From: Asaia prunellae JCM 25354
Lineage (GTDB): Bacteria; Pseudomonadota; Alphaproteobacteria; Acetobacterales; Acetobacteraceae
Length of the DNA: 64,000 nt
Assembly: GCF_000613885.1 (NCBI RefSeq)
Contig: NZ_BAJV01000003.1
Coordinates: 124,001 to 188,000, forward strand
Direction: 5' to 3'
Part shown: positions 56,571-64,000 of the stretch, piece after piece
How the letters are laid out: each line of letters starts with the position of its first letter
How positions within the stretch are numbered: position 1 is the stretch's first letter
Notes under the pieces: generated by a model
The model's database searches: none
What the model saw: the letters and a program-made list of their open reading frames with translations, nothing else
What the model was told of the DNA's origin: nothing
Position numbers and translations under genes: made by a program

Positions 56571-57497
56571 ATGAACCATAAGGGCAAGATGCCGTACGGG
56601 GTGAGGCTGGGGTGCAGTCCACTCTCCTGGACAAATGATGTTCTTGAAGATCTTGGTGATGAAACACCGCTCGCCCAGTGTCTGGGTGAAATGGCAAAAG
56701 CAGGGTATGCCGGTACTGAACTCGGGCGGAAATACCCGCGTACAGCGCAGGCCCTTGCACCAATCTTGCAGGAACATGGCTTGGCTCTGGCTTCCGGCTG
56801 GTATTCCGGCCAGCTGGCTGATCGCTCTGTTGACGAGGAATGGAGTGAGGTGGTCAGCCATGCCCAGCTTCTTCGGGCTCTTGGGTGCAATACCATGGTC
56901 TATGGCGAGTGCGGTGCCATGACTCCCTCGGCCTCGCCCCTGGACGAGAAAATGTCCCGCCGGCTTATCCTTTCCAGTGACGCGATGACGTCCTACGCAA
57001 CCCGTCTGGCAGCATTCGATGCACGTCTGCGTAACGAATATGGCATCAGACTGGCTTATCACCATCACCTCATGATGGTCGCGGAAACCTTTCAGGAAAT
57101 CAGTCAGCTTTTTGATGCGCTTTCTGCTGACGTGGGTCTGCTGCTGGATACGGGTCATGCCATGGCCGCAGGTTTTGATTATCGTCGCCTGATCGACCGT
57201 TACAGCGCGCGTATCTGCCATATCCATCTCAAGGATGTTCGTCCTGCCGTTCTGGAACAGGTGCGTGCCCAGGATATGAGTTTTAATGCGGCCGTGCGTG
57301 CTGGCATGTTCACCGTTCCGGGTGATGGTTGTGTCGATTTCAGGCCGCTCGCCGAATTTGTGGTTCAGAGCGGCTATCAGGGCTGGATGGTGGTCGAGGC
57401 CGAGCAGGATCCAGCCAAGGCACCGCCTTTTGCGGCTGTGACCCGTGCCCGTCAGGTGGTCGAATCCTGTTTTGCCAATGCCATGACAGCGGTCTGA
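56571..57497 (+). CDS. IolE-like TIM-barrel dehydratase/isomerase
   Basis: 308 residues, paralogue of IolE: GVRLGCSPLSWTNDVLEDL, AGTELGRKYPRT, ASGWYSGQLADRSV, IRLAYHHHLMMVAETFQEI, GLLLDTGHAMAAGF, RICHIHLKDVRP, GMFTVPGDGCVDFRPLAEFV and MVVEAEQDPAKA. The metal ligands and the HHH motif are kept, so it should be an active inosose-dehydratase-like enzyme. AGGAG lies 7 bases before ATG 56571. It opens the second cyclitol-type cluster. Confidence 0.85.
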   Translation: MNHKGKMPYGVRLGCSPLSWTNDVLEDLGDETPLAQCLGEMAKAGYAGTELGRKYPRTAQALAPILQEHGLALASGWYSGQLADRSVDEEWSEVVSHAQLLRALGCNTMVYGECGAMTPSASPLDEKMSRRLILSSDAMTSYATRLAAFDARLRNEYGIRLAYHHHLMMVAETFQEISQLFDALSADVGLLLDTGHAMAAGFDYRRLIDRYSARICHIHLKDVRPAVLEQVRAQDMSFNAAVRAGMFTVPGDGCVDFRPLAEFVVQSGYQGWMVVEAEQDPAKAPPFAAVTRARQVVESCFANAMTAV

Positions 57498-57615
57498 GAG
57501 ACCTGTCTGTCAGGGTGAATTCTTTGACCGGATATCGGGAAGTGTCCCGATTACAGAAAATGCAATGCGTGGCCCGGTTGGAGGAGATCGGGTCCCACAT
57601 TCCAGGATGATCACG

Positions 57616-58791
57616 ATGAAGAAGAAGCAGCTCAATATTGGTCTGATCGGATCAGGTTTCATGGGGCAGGCGCATGCCGACGCCTATCGTCGTGCTGCCA
57701 TGCTGTACCGCAATCTCCCGGCAGTGCCGCATCTTGCTATGCTGGCCGATGCCACGCCGGAACTGGCTGAAAATGCCGCTCGTCGCTTTGGCTTTGAGCG
57801 TTCGACGGGTGACTGGCGCGCATTGGTCAATGACCCTGATATCGATGTGGTCGATATTACTTCGCCCAACCTGTTTCATAAGGAAATGGCGCTGGAGGCG
57901 ATTGCGGCTGGCAAACATGTCTATTGCGAAAAGCCGCTTGCCCTGAGCGCCGAGGACGCTTCTGAAATGACCCGTGCCGCCCGGAAAGCAGGCGTAAAAA
58001 CCATGGTGGCATTCAACAACGTCAAGACACCGGCAGCGCTCTATGCCAGACAGATTATCGAGCGTGGAGATATCGGGCGTCCTACACGGTTCCGGGCCTG
58101 GTTCGATCAGGGATTTTACAATGATCCGAATCTGCCTTTTTCCTGGCGTCTGAGGCGGAGCGAGGCCGGTTCCGGCGCGCTGGGTGATCTCGGTTCTCAC
58201 GTGATTGCGGTTGGACAGTTCCTGATGGGAGATATCACTGCCACGATCGCACAAAGCCAGACGATGTTTCGACAGAGACCCGTGCCCGAGAGCGGATCCG
58301 GCTATGGCGCAACGATCGGTAAAAACGCAGCCCTAGCCGATGTCGAAAATGAAGACCAGATTCAGGCGCTGGTACAGTTTGCTTCAGGGGCCGGAGGGAC
58401 GATCGAGGCCTCCCGTATCGCGGCGGGCAAGATTTTCGGTGTATATTGGGAAGTCTCGGGCACAGAGGGGACTCTCATCATGGACGGAGAGCGGTTCAAC
58501 GAACTCAAGCTCTATCGTTTTGGTGACGAAAAATCCGATCGCGGCTTTCGTACTTTGCTCGTTGGCAGTCAGGTACCGCAATTCTCTGCATTTTTTGGCT
58601 TTGATTTTGGTGGCGGCGGTCTCGGATATTTTGATGTGAAAGTCATCGAAGTGCATGACCTCATTACCGGAATCATGTCCGATGCGGATTGTTTTCCGGC
58701 TTTTGATTTTGGTCTGCGTAATCAGCAAATCATGGATGCCATGGAGGCTTCTCTCCAGAGCCGGAGCTGGCAGTCTCTTCCATCCGTATAA
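57616..58791 (+). CDS. Gfo/Idh/MocA oxidoreductase A
   Basis: About 391 residues. NIGLIGSGFMGQAHADAYRR, DITSPNLFHKEMALEAIAAGKHVYCEKPLALSAEDASEM, FNNVKTPAALYARQIIE, GSGALGDLGSHVIAVGQFLMG and VSGTEGTLIMDGERFNELKLYRFGD. It resembles the oxidoreductase at 41570 over its length, so the two loci share a duplicated enzyme. ATG at 57616 or 57607; AGG lies 9 bases before the former. It probably oxidises a sugar or cyclitol C-OH with NAD. Confidence 0.86.
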   Translation: MKKKQLNIGLIGSGFMGQAHADAYRRAAMLYRNLPAVPHLAMLADATPELAENAARRFGFERSTGDWRALVNDPDIDVVDITSPNLFHKEMALEAIAAGKHVYCEKPLALSAEDASEMTRAARKAGVKTMVAFNNVKTPAALYARQIIERGDIGRPTRFRAWFDQGFYNDPNLPFSWRLRRSEAGSGALGDLGSHVIAVGQFLMGDITATIAQSQTMFRQRPVPESGSGYGATIGKNAALADVENEDQIQALVQFASGAGGTIEASRIAAGKIFGVYWEVSGTEGTLIMDGERFNELKLYRFGDEKSDRGFRTLLVGSQVPQFSAFFGFDFGGGGLGYFDVKVIEVHDLITGIMSDADCFPAFDFGLRNQQIMDAMEASLQSRSWQSLPSV

Positions 58792-58842
58792 ATTCTGTTC
58801 TGGATATCCGGCACCATATCATCCTGAGAGGGAGTGAGAAAA

Positions 58843-59858
58843 ATGCCTTTTCCTTCTGCTTTACCTGAACCGGATCGTCTCGATCCTGCCAGTATTCCCT
58901 CCCTCAGATGGGGGGTGATTGGTCCGGGCTGGATCGCCGAGCGTTTTGTAATGGCGGTACAGCGTTTTACCCGCCAGAAGATTATGGGGGTTGAGTCTCG
59001 TGATGCTGCGCGCGCGTCGGAATTTGCGCGTCGGTTCGCGATCCCTCACGCGTTCGATGGAGGGATGAGCGATCATTCTGAAATTGATGCGGTTTATATA
59101 GCGACGCCTCATCCCTTTCACTTTGACATGGCCAGGCGTGCCCTTGAATCGGGCAAACCCGTTCTGGTTGAAAAACCGATCTGTGTTTCGGCAGTGGAAC
59201 TGGAAGCTCTTATTGTACTGGCCAGAAAACACGATGTGTTTCTGATGGAGGCTACTGGACAGATTTTCTGCCCAAATTCTCGGTCCTGCGAAAGTTATTG
59301 CGGGATCGAGCAATCGGTGAAGTGACCAGTATCCTTGCCGATCATGGTGAATTTTTCCCACCCGATCACCGTATCATGCGCGCTGATCTGGGAGGGGGGC
59401 CTATGCTGGATCTCGGGACCTATGTGGTGGGACTGGCGACCGGCATTCTGGGGCGTCCTGATCATGTCATGGCTCAGACCATTCCCGCGCAAACCGGGGT
59501 GGATGGTCAGACGGGCATGATACTGCACTACCGTAAAGGCGCGCAGGCAGTTCTGCATACGACGCTTTTGTCCCACACGCCCTGTCAGGCGGTTATCACC
59601 GGAAGGGAGGGTATGATCACGATAGCGGGTAAATTCTTCACGCCCGGCCCTTTCGTGGTGCGAGCGAACGACCTTTCTACTCATCTTGTTTTCGACGAGC
59701 CATGCTCTTCCTATGACGGCCTTCATTATCAGGTCGAGCATATGGCCTGGTGTATCGGACAGGGGCTGAAACAATCTCCTGTCCGATCCCTTCCGGCGTC
59801 GTTGCTGGCGCTGGAAACGATGGATCGTGCACGCGAAGCCGGGCGTCTGTTCCGGTAA
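58843..59858 (+). CDS. Gfo/Idh/MocA oxidoreductase B, frameshifted
   Basis: RWGVIGPGWIAERFVMAVQRF (cofactor site), AVYIATPHPFHFDMARRALESGKPVLVEKPICVSAVELEALI, then a break near 59254. One C (GCT-ACC-TGG) restores EATWTDFLPKFSVLRKLLRD and the frame goes on with AIGEVTSILADHGEFFPPDHRIM, GGGPMLDLGTYVVGLATGILG and the C-terminus at 59858. About 338 residues. This group (AAAERF-like start, ATPHPFH) resembles dihydrodiol/xylose-dehydrogenase-like members. GGAG stands 8 bases before ATG 58843. Cotranscribed with its neighbours. Confidence 0.83.
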
Positions 59859-59886
59859 TTATGACCTCTCACGGGAGAGTGACGAA

Positions 59887-60888
59887 GTGACAAAACTAGC
59901 CTTGTTCGGTGCTGGCCGTATCGGCCAGGTCCATGCGCGAAACCTGATGGCCATGCAGGATATGAAACTGGTCGCAATTGCTGATCCTGTTCCGTCGCCT
60001 GGTCGTGAAGATCTGCTGGCTCGCAGTCAGGCACGACTGAGTGACGCAGAGGCTGTTTTCGCTGATCCTGAAATTGATGCCTATCTGATTGCGAGTCCGA
60101 CCGACACGCATGAATGGCTGCTGCGTCAGGCTGCGCGTACCGGCAAACCTGTGTTCTGTGAAAAGCCCGTAAGCCTTGATTTCCGGAAGGTGATTGATAT
60201 TGCCCGTGAAATCGGGTCTGCGGGTAATGCTGTCATGCTCGGCTTTCAGCGTCGTTACGATCCGGATTTCCTGCATGTAAAGGAGGAAATTGCCTCTGGT
60301 CGCTCAGGGAAAGTGCAGCATATCGTGATGCATACACGCGACCCATCCCCTCCGCCTGTCAGTTATGTGAAATCCTCAGGTGGTCTGTTTCGCGATCAGG
60401 CCATTCATGATTTTGACATGACGCGCTATCTGCTCGGCGAGGAGATCGTGTCGGTTTCTGCGACCGGGGCCTGCCTGATTGATCCTGCCATAGGCGAGGC
60501 GGGTGATATCGACACCGCCATGATCACGCTGCGCTCGGAAAGTGGCCGTCTGGTTCAGATGATCAACGCCCGACATGCCGCTTTTGGTTATGATCAGAGG
60601 CTTGAGGCTGTCTGTGAAAAGCGGGTTTTTTATGTTGCCAATCAACCGGCCACGAATTTCATAAGTGCGGATATTCAGGGTTTCACGTCATCCCGGCCCA
60701 TGAGTGATTTCATTGCCCGGTTTGCGGAAGCTTATCGTGCTGAAATGGACGCTTTTCGTGCCCTGATCCAGCAGGGAAAGCCACCGCTTGCCACAATGCG
60801 TGATGGAGTAGAGGCGCAAAGACTGGCCGAGGCGGCGACCTTATCCCTGGAGTTGTCCAGACCTGTTGCTGTTTCGATGGTCGATTAA
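59887..60888 (+). CDS. Inositol-2-dehydrogenase-like oxidoreductase C
   Basis: 333 residues from GTG at 59887, preceded by GGGAGAG. TKLALFGAGRIGQVHARNLM, YLIASPTDTHEWLLRQAARTGKPVFCEKPVSLD, LGFQRRYDPDFLHVKEEI, GGLFRDQAIHDFDMTRYLLGEEI (Asp/His pair) and a C-terminal GVEAQRLAEAATLSLELSRPV. It is nearer to classical IolG proteins than to oxidoreductases A and B. Last gene of the run before the convergent AraC gene. Confidence 0.85.
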   Translation: MTKLALFGAGRIGQVHARNLMAMQDMKLVAIADPVPSPGREDLLARSQARLSDAEAVFADPEIDAYLIASPTDTHEWLLRQAARTGKPVFCEKPVSLDFRKVIDIAREIGSAGNAVMLGFQRRYDPDFLHVKEEIASGRSGKVQHIVMHTRDPSPPPVSYVKSSGGLFRDQAIHDFDMTRYLLGEEIVSVSATGACLIDPAIGEAGDIDTAMITLRSESGRLVQMINARHAAFGYDQRLEAVCEKRVFYVANQPATNFISADIQGFTSSRPMSDFIARFAEAYRAEMDAFRALIQQGKPPLATMRDGVEAQRLAEAATLSLELSRPVAVSMVD

Positions 60889-61056
60889 TGCCATTGTCCC
60901 GGCATAAGGAAGAGCGGTATCAGCAGCGGTACGCTGTTGAGTCTTTGATTTTGTCAGGCGGTCGGTCTGCGCAGACAAATAGCGTTATTGTTTGCCTAGC
61001 AGGAGCCTCCTGTCTTTCGGGCACAAGCTGATCCGGTAACTGAGCCGGTATATATT

Positions 61057-61926
61057 CTAGAAAAACAGGGTGCTGTGGCGCTTGCGGAATGCTGAAGGTG
61101 TTTCTCCATGCAAGCGCCGAAAGTGCCGGTTGAAGAGAGCCAGGTTTGAATAGCCAGCCTCTCCGGCCACAATGGTGATGGAGGTCACGCCGCCGATCAG
61201 GCGTGTGCAGGCATAACCGATACGGAGTCGTATCAGATAACTGCTGATTGTCGATCTCATATGGCATTTGAACAGACGCTGCAGCGCCGATACACTCATG
61301 CAGGCAAGTCCAGCCAGCGTCTCCATCCGTATGGGTTCCCGATAGGCGCTATGCAGATGTGCGAGAACGCGACCCAGTCGTTTGTCCTGCTCAAGACTGA
61401 GAACGGGTGCGGTAGATTCTGGCAGGATAGGACGCCATTCTTCGCTTTGGCTCAGCAGCGCCAGAAGGTCCAGCATGAGGGCCAGGCGATGAGCAGGAGA
61501 GGCATCCTGCATCTGCATCATCAGGTTCCGCGCCCCGTGTCTGATAGACGTTCCGAATTCTATGCCCTGTCCTGCATGCGCAAGAAGATTATGGAGCTTG
61601 CCGAATTCCGGAAAGAGACTGATCAGGGATTTTACCCAATCAAGCGTAAAATGACAGACGAGCGCTCGATGAGAGCCTGGCGAAAGTGGGGAGCCTTCCG
61701 ACGCCCAGCTATGCAACAGATTGGGTCCGATGAGAGCGAGGTCGCCGTCATCATAAGGGTCGACTGCTTCGCCGATATAGCGATGGCCTGCACTGTTCAG
61801 GGTAAGTGTCAGCTCGTATTCGGGGTGGTAATGCCATTCGAAAGGTATGCCATGAGGCAGCTGGCGATCGAGAAATGCCCAGGATGTTTCCAGATGGGGG
61901 ATGATTGTCTCGAAAAACGGCTTCAT
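61057..61926 (-). CDS. AraC-family transcriptional regulator
   Basis: 289 residues. An N-terminal cupin (LPHGIPFEWHYHPEYELTLTL, DDGDLALIGPNLLHSW) senses a ligand. The C-terminal double HTH is LAHLHSAYREPIRMETLAGLACMSVSALQRLFKCHM...ITIVAGEAGYSNLALFNRHFRRLHGETPSAFRKRH. It is divergent from the PhyH-like gene and probably controls it. Tandem half-sites lie between. Confidence 0.88.
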   Translation of the reverse strand: MKPFFETIIPHLETSWAFLDRQLPHGIPFEWHYHPEYELTLTLNSAGHRYIGEAVDPYDDGDLALIGPNLLHSWASEGSPLSPGSHRALVCHFTLDWVKSLISLFPEFGKLHNLLAHAGQGIEFGTSIRHGARNLMMQMQDASPAHRLALMLDLLALLSQSEEWRPILPESTAPVLSLEQDKRLGRVLAHLHSAYREPIRMETLAGLACMSVSALQRLFKCHMRSTISSYLIRLRIGYACTRLIGGVTSITIVAGEAGYSNLALFNRHFRRLHGETPSAFRKRHSTLFF

Positions 61927-62007
61927 GTCACGCCTGTTCTTTCAACGCCGCAATAGTATCAATCTAAGCCTTTTTCGATACAGATCCCCAAGATCAGGTT
62001 AATGTAA

Positions 62008-62037
62008 AGTGATAATCACTCAATTTGGAGTGATATT
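62008..62037 (+). promoter_or_regulatory. Tandem AraC-type half-sites before the PhyH-like gene
   Basis: AGTGATAAT (62008-62016) and AGTGATATT (62029-62037) are direct repeats exactly 21 bases apart, as for AraC-family sites. The first is also half of a perfect 13-base palindrome AGTGATAATCACT (62008-62020). The sites abut the ATG at 62042. Confidence 0.65.
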
Positions 62038-62041
62038 GGTT

Positions 62042-63016
62042 ATGAAAAATGATATTATGATGCGGGAAGAGGGACTCTATGGCGGCCATGGAGACCATCC
62101 CGGTGTGCGCGGCAATACGACACAGCTGAAAGATATCAGGAAAAAGCTTCCCCTGCGTGTTCTGAGTCAGGCAGACTGGGAACACTGGGTGACCAAAGGC
62201 TTCGTTATTATCCGCAACGCGGCCCCGCCTGAAAAGGTCGAACCCGTTGTAAGCATGCTCTGGGAGTTCCAGGAGATGGATCCCGGTCGGCCGGAGACCT
62301 GGCATATCAGGGATCGTCGACCGCATCGCATGACCGAGTTGAACGGTGCAGGGATGGTCGAGGTCTATAATCATCAAAGTCTCTGGGATATTCGCCAGTT
62401 ACCCAGGATCTACGACGTCTTCGTTGATATCTGGGACAGAGAGGATCTATGGGTTGCGCTGGATCGGGCGAATTTGAGTCCACCCAATGCGGAGGCTCGC
62501 AGAGCTAACAGAACAAAGGGATTTATTCATTTTGATATCGATCCATCTCAGCGACCGCTACCTGTCTCTGTGCAGGGCATTCTGTCCCTGAAAAAGCAGG
62601 GAGGAAAAATCGGTGGTTTCCAGTGTGTGCCAGGGGTTTTTGCCGAGATCGAGACGTGGTGGGACAAACAGCCTCCCGGTTCCAACCCGTTCAAACCTGA
62701 TGTCACCGGCTATGATATTGTCAATTGTGACATGGAACCTGGGGATCTGCTTCTTTTCAACAGTCTTCTTGCTCACGGTGTGAGGCCGAATATCAGCGAA
62801 CACGACGTGCGTATGGCGCAATATGTATCGATGTTTCCGGCTGATTACGAGAACGAGCGTCTCAGAGACGACCGGATTCGTGTCTGGAGGGAGCAGGGGA
62901 CCCCGGCAGGGGACGGTTTTCCCGGCGATCCCCGTAATTACGAGGCAACGCATTATCCTGTTGCCACTCTTGATTCTCTGGGCCGGAAGCTGCTTGGACT
63001 TGATCCTTGGAAATGA
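62042..63016 (+). CDS. Phytanoyl-CoA dioxygenase (PhyH)-like protein
   Basis: About 324 residues. A non-haem Fe(II)/2-oxoglutarate oxygenase fold: WEHWVTKGFVIIRNAAPPEKVEPVV, the metal HxD in KGFIHFDIDPSQRPLPVSVQGILSL, GGFQCVPGVFAEIETWW and the distal His with MEPGDLLLFNSLLAHGVRPN, then RMAQYVSMFPAD. The family hydroxylates or demethylates small molecules. The start is uncertain: ATG at 62042 adjoins the regulator sites; ATG at 62057 is an alternative. In a cyclitol cluster it might act on an O-methylated inositol; this is only an inference. Confidence 0.82.
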   Translation: MKNDIMMREEGLYGGHGDHPGVRGNTTQLKDIRKKLPLRVLSQADWEHWVTKGFVIIRNAAPPEKVEPVVSMLWEFQEMDPGRPETWHIRDRRPHRMTELNGAGMVEVYNHQSLWDIRQLPRIYDVFVDIWDREDLWVALDRANLSPPNAEARRANRTKGFIHFDIDPSQRPLPVSVQGILSLKKQGGKIGGFQCVPGVFAEIETWWDKQPPGSNPFKPDVTGYDIVNCDMEPGDLLLFNSLLAHGVRPNISEHDVRMAQYVSMFPADYENERLRDDRIRVWREQGTPAGDGFPGDPRNYEATHYPVATLDSLGRKLLGLDPWK

Positions 63017-63066
63017 TGGATCCTGTCTTTCGTGCTTGCCTGTCTTTTTAACTGTTTCATGAATGG

Positions 63067-63105
63067 AGCGCATTAGATCATGCTGAATTCATGACCTAAT
63101 GCGCT
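63067..63105 (+). other. Large intercistronic dyad
   Basis: AGCGCATTAG (63067-63076) pairs with CTAATGCGCT (63096-63105), and inside it TCATG (63078-63082) pairs with CATGA (63090-63094), with one A-C mismatch and loop CTGAATT. No T run follows. Function unknown. Confidence 0.75.
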
Positions 63106-63163
63106 GTCTGATGTGAGGTTAGGCTCTCTCAAGCCGTATGAAACGGATATGGAGGGTCACATC

Positions 63164-63493
63164 ATGTCTGGGAAAGCTCATACTGCCCAGAGGGCTTTTG
63201 GCGATATGGCGCCAGATCTGGCGCGTTATACGGATCAGATCCTGTTCGACGAGGTCTGGGAGCGGCCCGGTCTGACGCCACGTAAGCGGTGTATGGTGAC
63301 CATCACCTGTCTGATTGCGCTTTATCGCGGCAATGAGCTGGGTTTTCATCTGCGCAAAGCACTGAACACCGGTGTGACGAAAGATGAGATCATCGAGATC
63401 ATTACCCATCTGGCTTTCTACTCAGGCTGGCCCACAGCCTCTTCTGCGCTCGCCATTGCGAGGCAGGTTTTCGCAGACGAAAAGGAATCCTGA
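63164..63493 (+). CDS. Carboxymuconolactone-decarboxylase-family protein
   Basis: 109 residues: [91 protein letters not shown]. The pattern of Glu and His ([10 protein letters not shown]) without a CxxC motif marks the gamma-carboxymuconolactone-decarboxylase type rather than the AhpD peroxidase type. GGAGGG lies 8 bases before ATG 63164; an upstream start at 63113 has none. Relatives decarboxylate lactones or fuse to hydrolases. It is followed after 2 bases by the SDR. Confidence 0.85.
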   Translation: MSGKAHTAQRAFGDMAPDLARYTDQILFDEVWERPGLTPRKRCMVTITCLIALYRGNELGFHLRKALNTGVTKDEIIEIITHLAFYSGWPTASSALAIARQVFADEKES

Positions 63494-63495
63494 TC

Positions 63496-64000
63496 ATGAC
63501 ACAGAATATTGCCGGAAAAGTTGTTGTCATTACCGGCGCGAGCAGCGGCCTTGGTGAGGCCGTGGCGCGCCGTCTGGTGGCAGAAGGTGCAAGGATTGTG
63601 ATTGGTGCACGGCGCATGGATCGACTTGAAGCACTGGCGGACTCGCTGGGCCTCGAACGTTCGGCGATCGTGAAGACCGATGTCAGCCAGGTGGATCAGG
63701 TCCAGGCGCTCGTTGACCGGGCCATCACTCTGTATGATCGTGTGGACGTGCTGATCAACAATGCCGGTCTTATGCCATCCTCACCGCTTGAAAAGCGGGA
63801 TATTGCTGCCTGGGACGCAATGATCGACATCAACCTCAAAGGTACTCTTTATGGTATTGCCGCCGTGCTACCGCAGATGCAGCGTCAGAAGAGCGGACAT
63901 ATCATCAATGTGGCCTCTGTTGCCGGTCACAAGGTCGGGCCGGGTGGCGCGGTTTATTCCGCTACCAAAACTGCTGTACGCGTCCTTTCAGAAGGACTTC
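63496..64000 (+). CDS. SDR-family oxidoreductase, 3' partial
   Basis: 168 residues visible, cut by the window end. [33 protein letters not shown] (NADP-type Rossmann site), [50 protein letters not shown] (active-site Ser, Tyr, Lys). It begins 2 bases after the CMD-family gene and is surely cotranscribed. Confidence 0.9.
   Translation, partial: MTQNIAGKVVVITGASSGLGEAVARRLVAEGARIVIGARRMDRLEALADSLGLERSAIVKTDVSQVDQVQALVDRAITLYDRVDVLINNAGLMPSSPLEKRDIAAWDAMIDINLKGTLYGIAAVLPQMQRQKSGHIINVASVAGHKVGPGGAVYSATKTAVRVLSEGL

Overview
The window looks like chromosomal DNA from an acetic acid bacterium (Acetobacteraceae, Alphaproteobacteria), probably close to Asaia or Gluconobacter. The reasons are a three-subunit membrane dehydrogenase (Tat-dependent small subunit, FAD/GMC large subunit with a cysteine cluster, tri-haem cytochrome c), many polyol and cyclitol dehydrogenases, a FolB-FolK fusion and an alphaproteobacterial IolC-DUF2090 fusion. 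The genus is an inference. Base composition is moderately GC-rich, with AT-richer islands near 12.1-12.8, 16-17, 21.4-22.9, 25.9-26.3 and 44.1-46.5 kb.

Layout. 0-4 kb: the end of a GAF/Fis-type regulator, a stress-type SDR, a PepSY membrane protein and ribitol 2-dehydrogenase. 4-11 kb: housekeeping genes for pantothenate (panB-panC), branched-chain amino acids (ilvE) and folate (folP, folB-folK, folE), then a secreted Yellow/MRJP-like protein and an MgtC protein. 11.8-13.9 kb: a small accessory patch with a decayed IS6-type transposase, two AT-rich orphan ORFs, a DEDD exonuclease and a small ORF with a poly-C tract. 13.9-18.4 kb: queuosine precursor genes queE-queC-queD, a tandem retropepsin lipoprotein, a class II cyclic-nucleotide phosphodiesterase and two tiny ORFs. 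18.4-22.9 kb: surface polysaccharide genes (wzm, wzt, galE, glf) with a tRNA-Asp between them. 23-31.3 kb: a pentitol-type SDR, transketolase, a pentitol-type MFS permease and a TonB-dependent receptor. 31.4-32.2 kb: a GT25 glycosyltransferase.

32.3-44.1 kb is a full myo-inositol catabolic locus. An RpiR-type repressor is divergent from iolC(DUF2090)-iolD-iolE-iolB-iolG-iolT, followed by another oxidoreductase, a tautomerase and a TIM-barrel isomerase. Two near-identical operator-like repeats lie in the divergent promoter. 44.3-45.9 kb holds an ECF sigma factor with two membrane-anchored partners, and 46.5-51.6 kb has a catalase, a secreted tyrosine phosphatase, a WYL regulator, a VOC protein and a LacI regulator.

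51.8-64 kb is a second, less familiar carbohydrate or cyclitol locus. It combines the three-subunit periplasmic dehydrogenase with a second IolE-like protein, three Gfo/Idh/MocA oxidoreductases, a phytanoyl-CoA-dioxygenase-like oxygenase, a carboxymuconolactone-decarboxylase-like protein and an SDR, under two LacI regulators and one AraC regulator. I consider this the best candidate for an undescribed pathway.

At least sixteen otherwise intact genes, including folE, panC, queD and katA, carry short reading-frame breaks, almost all repaired by adding one G or C beside an existing G or C. I treat these as probable sequence errors and annotate the genes across the break.
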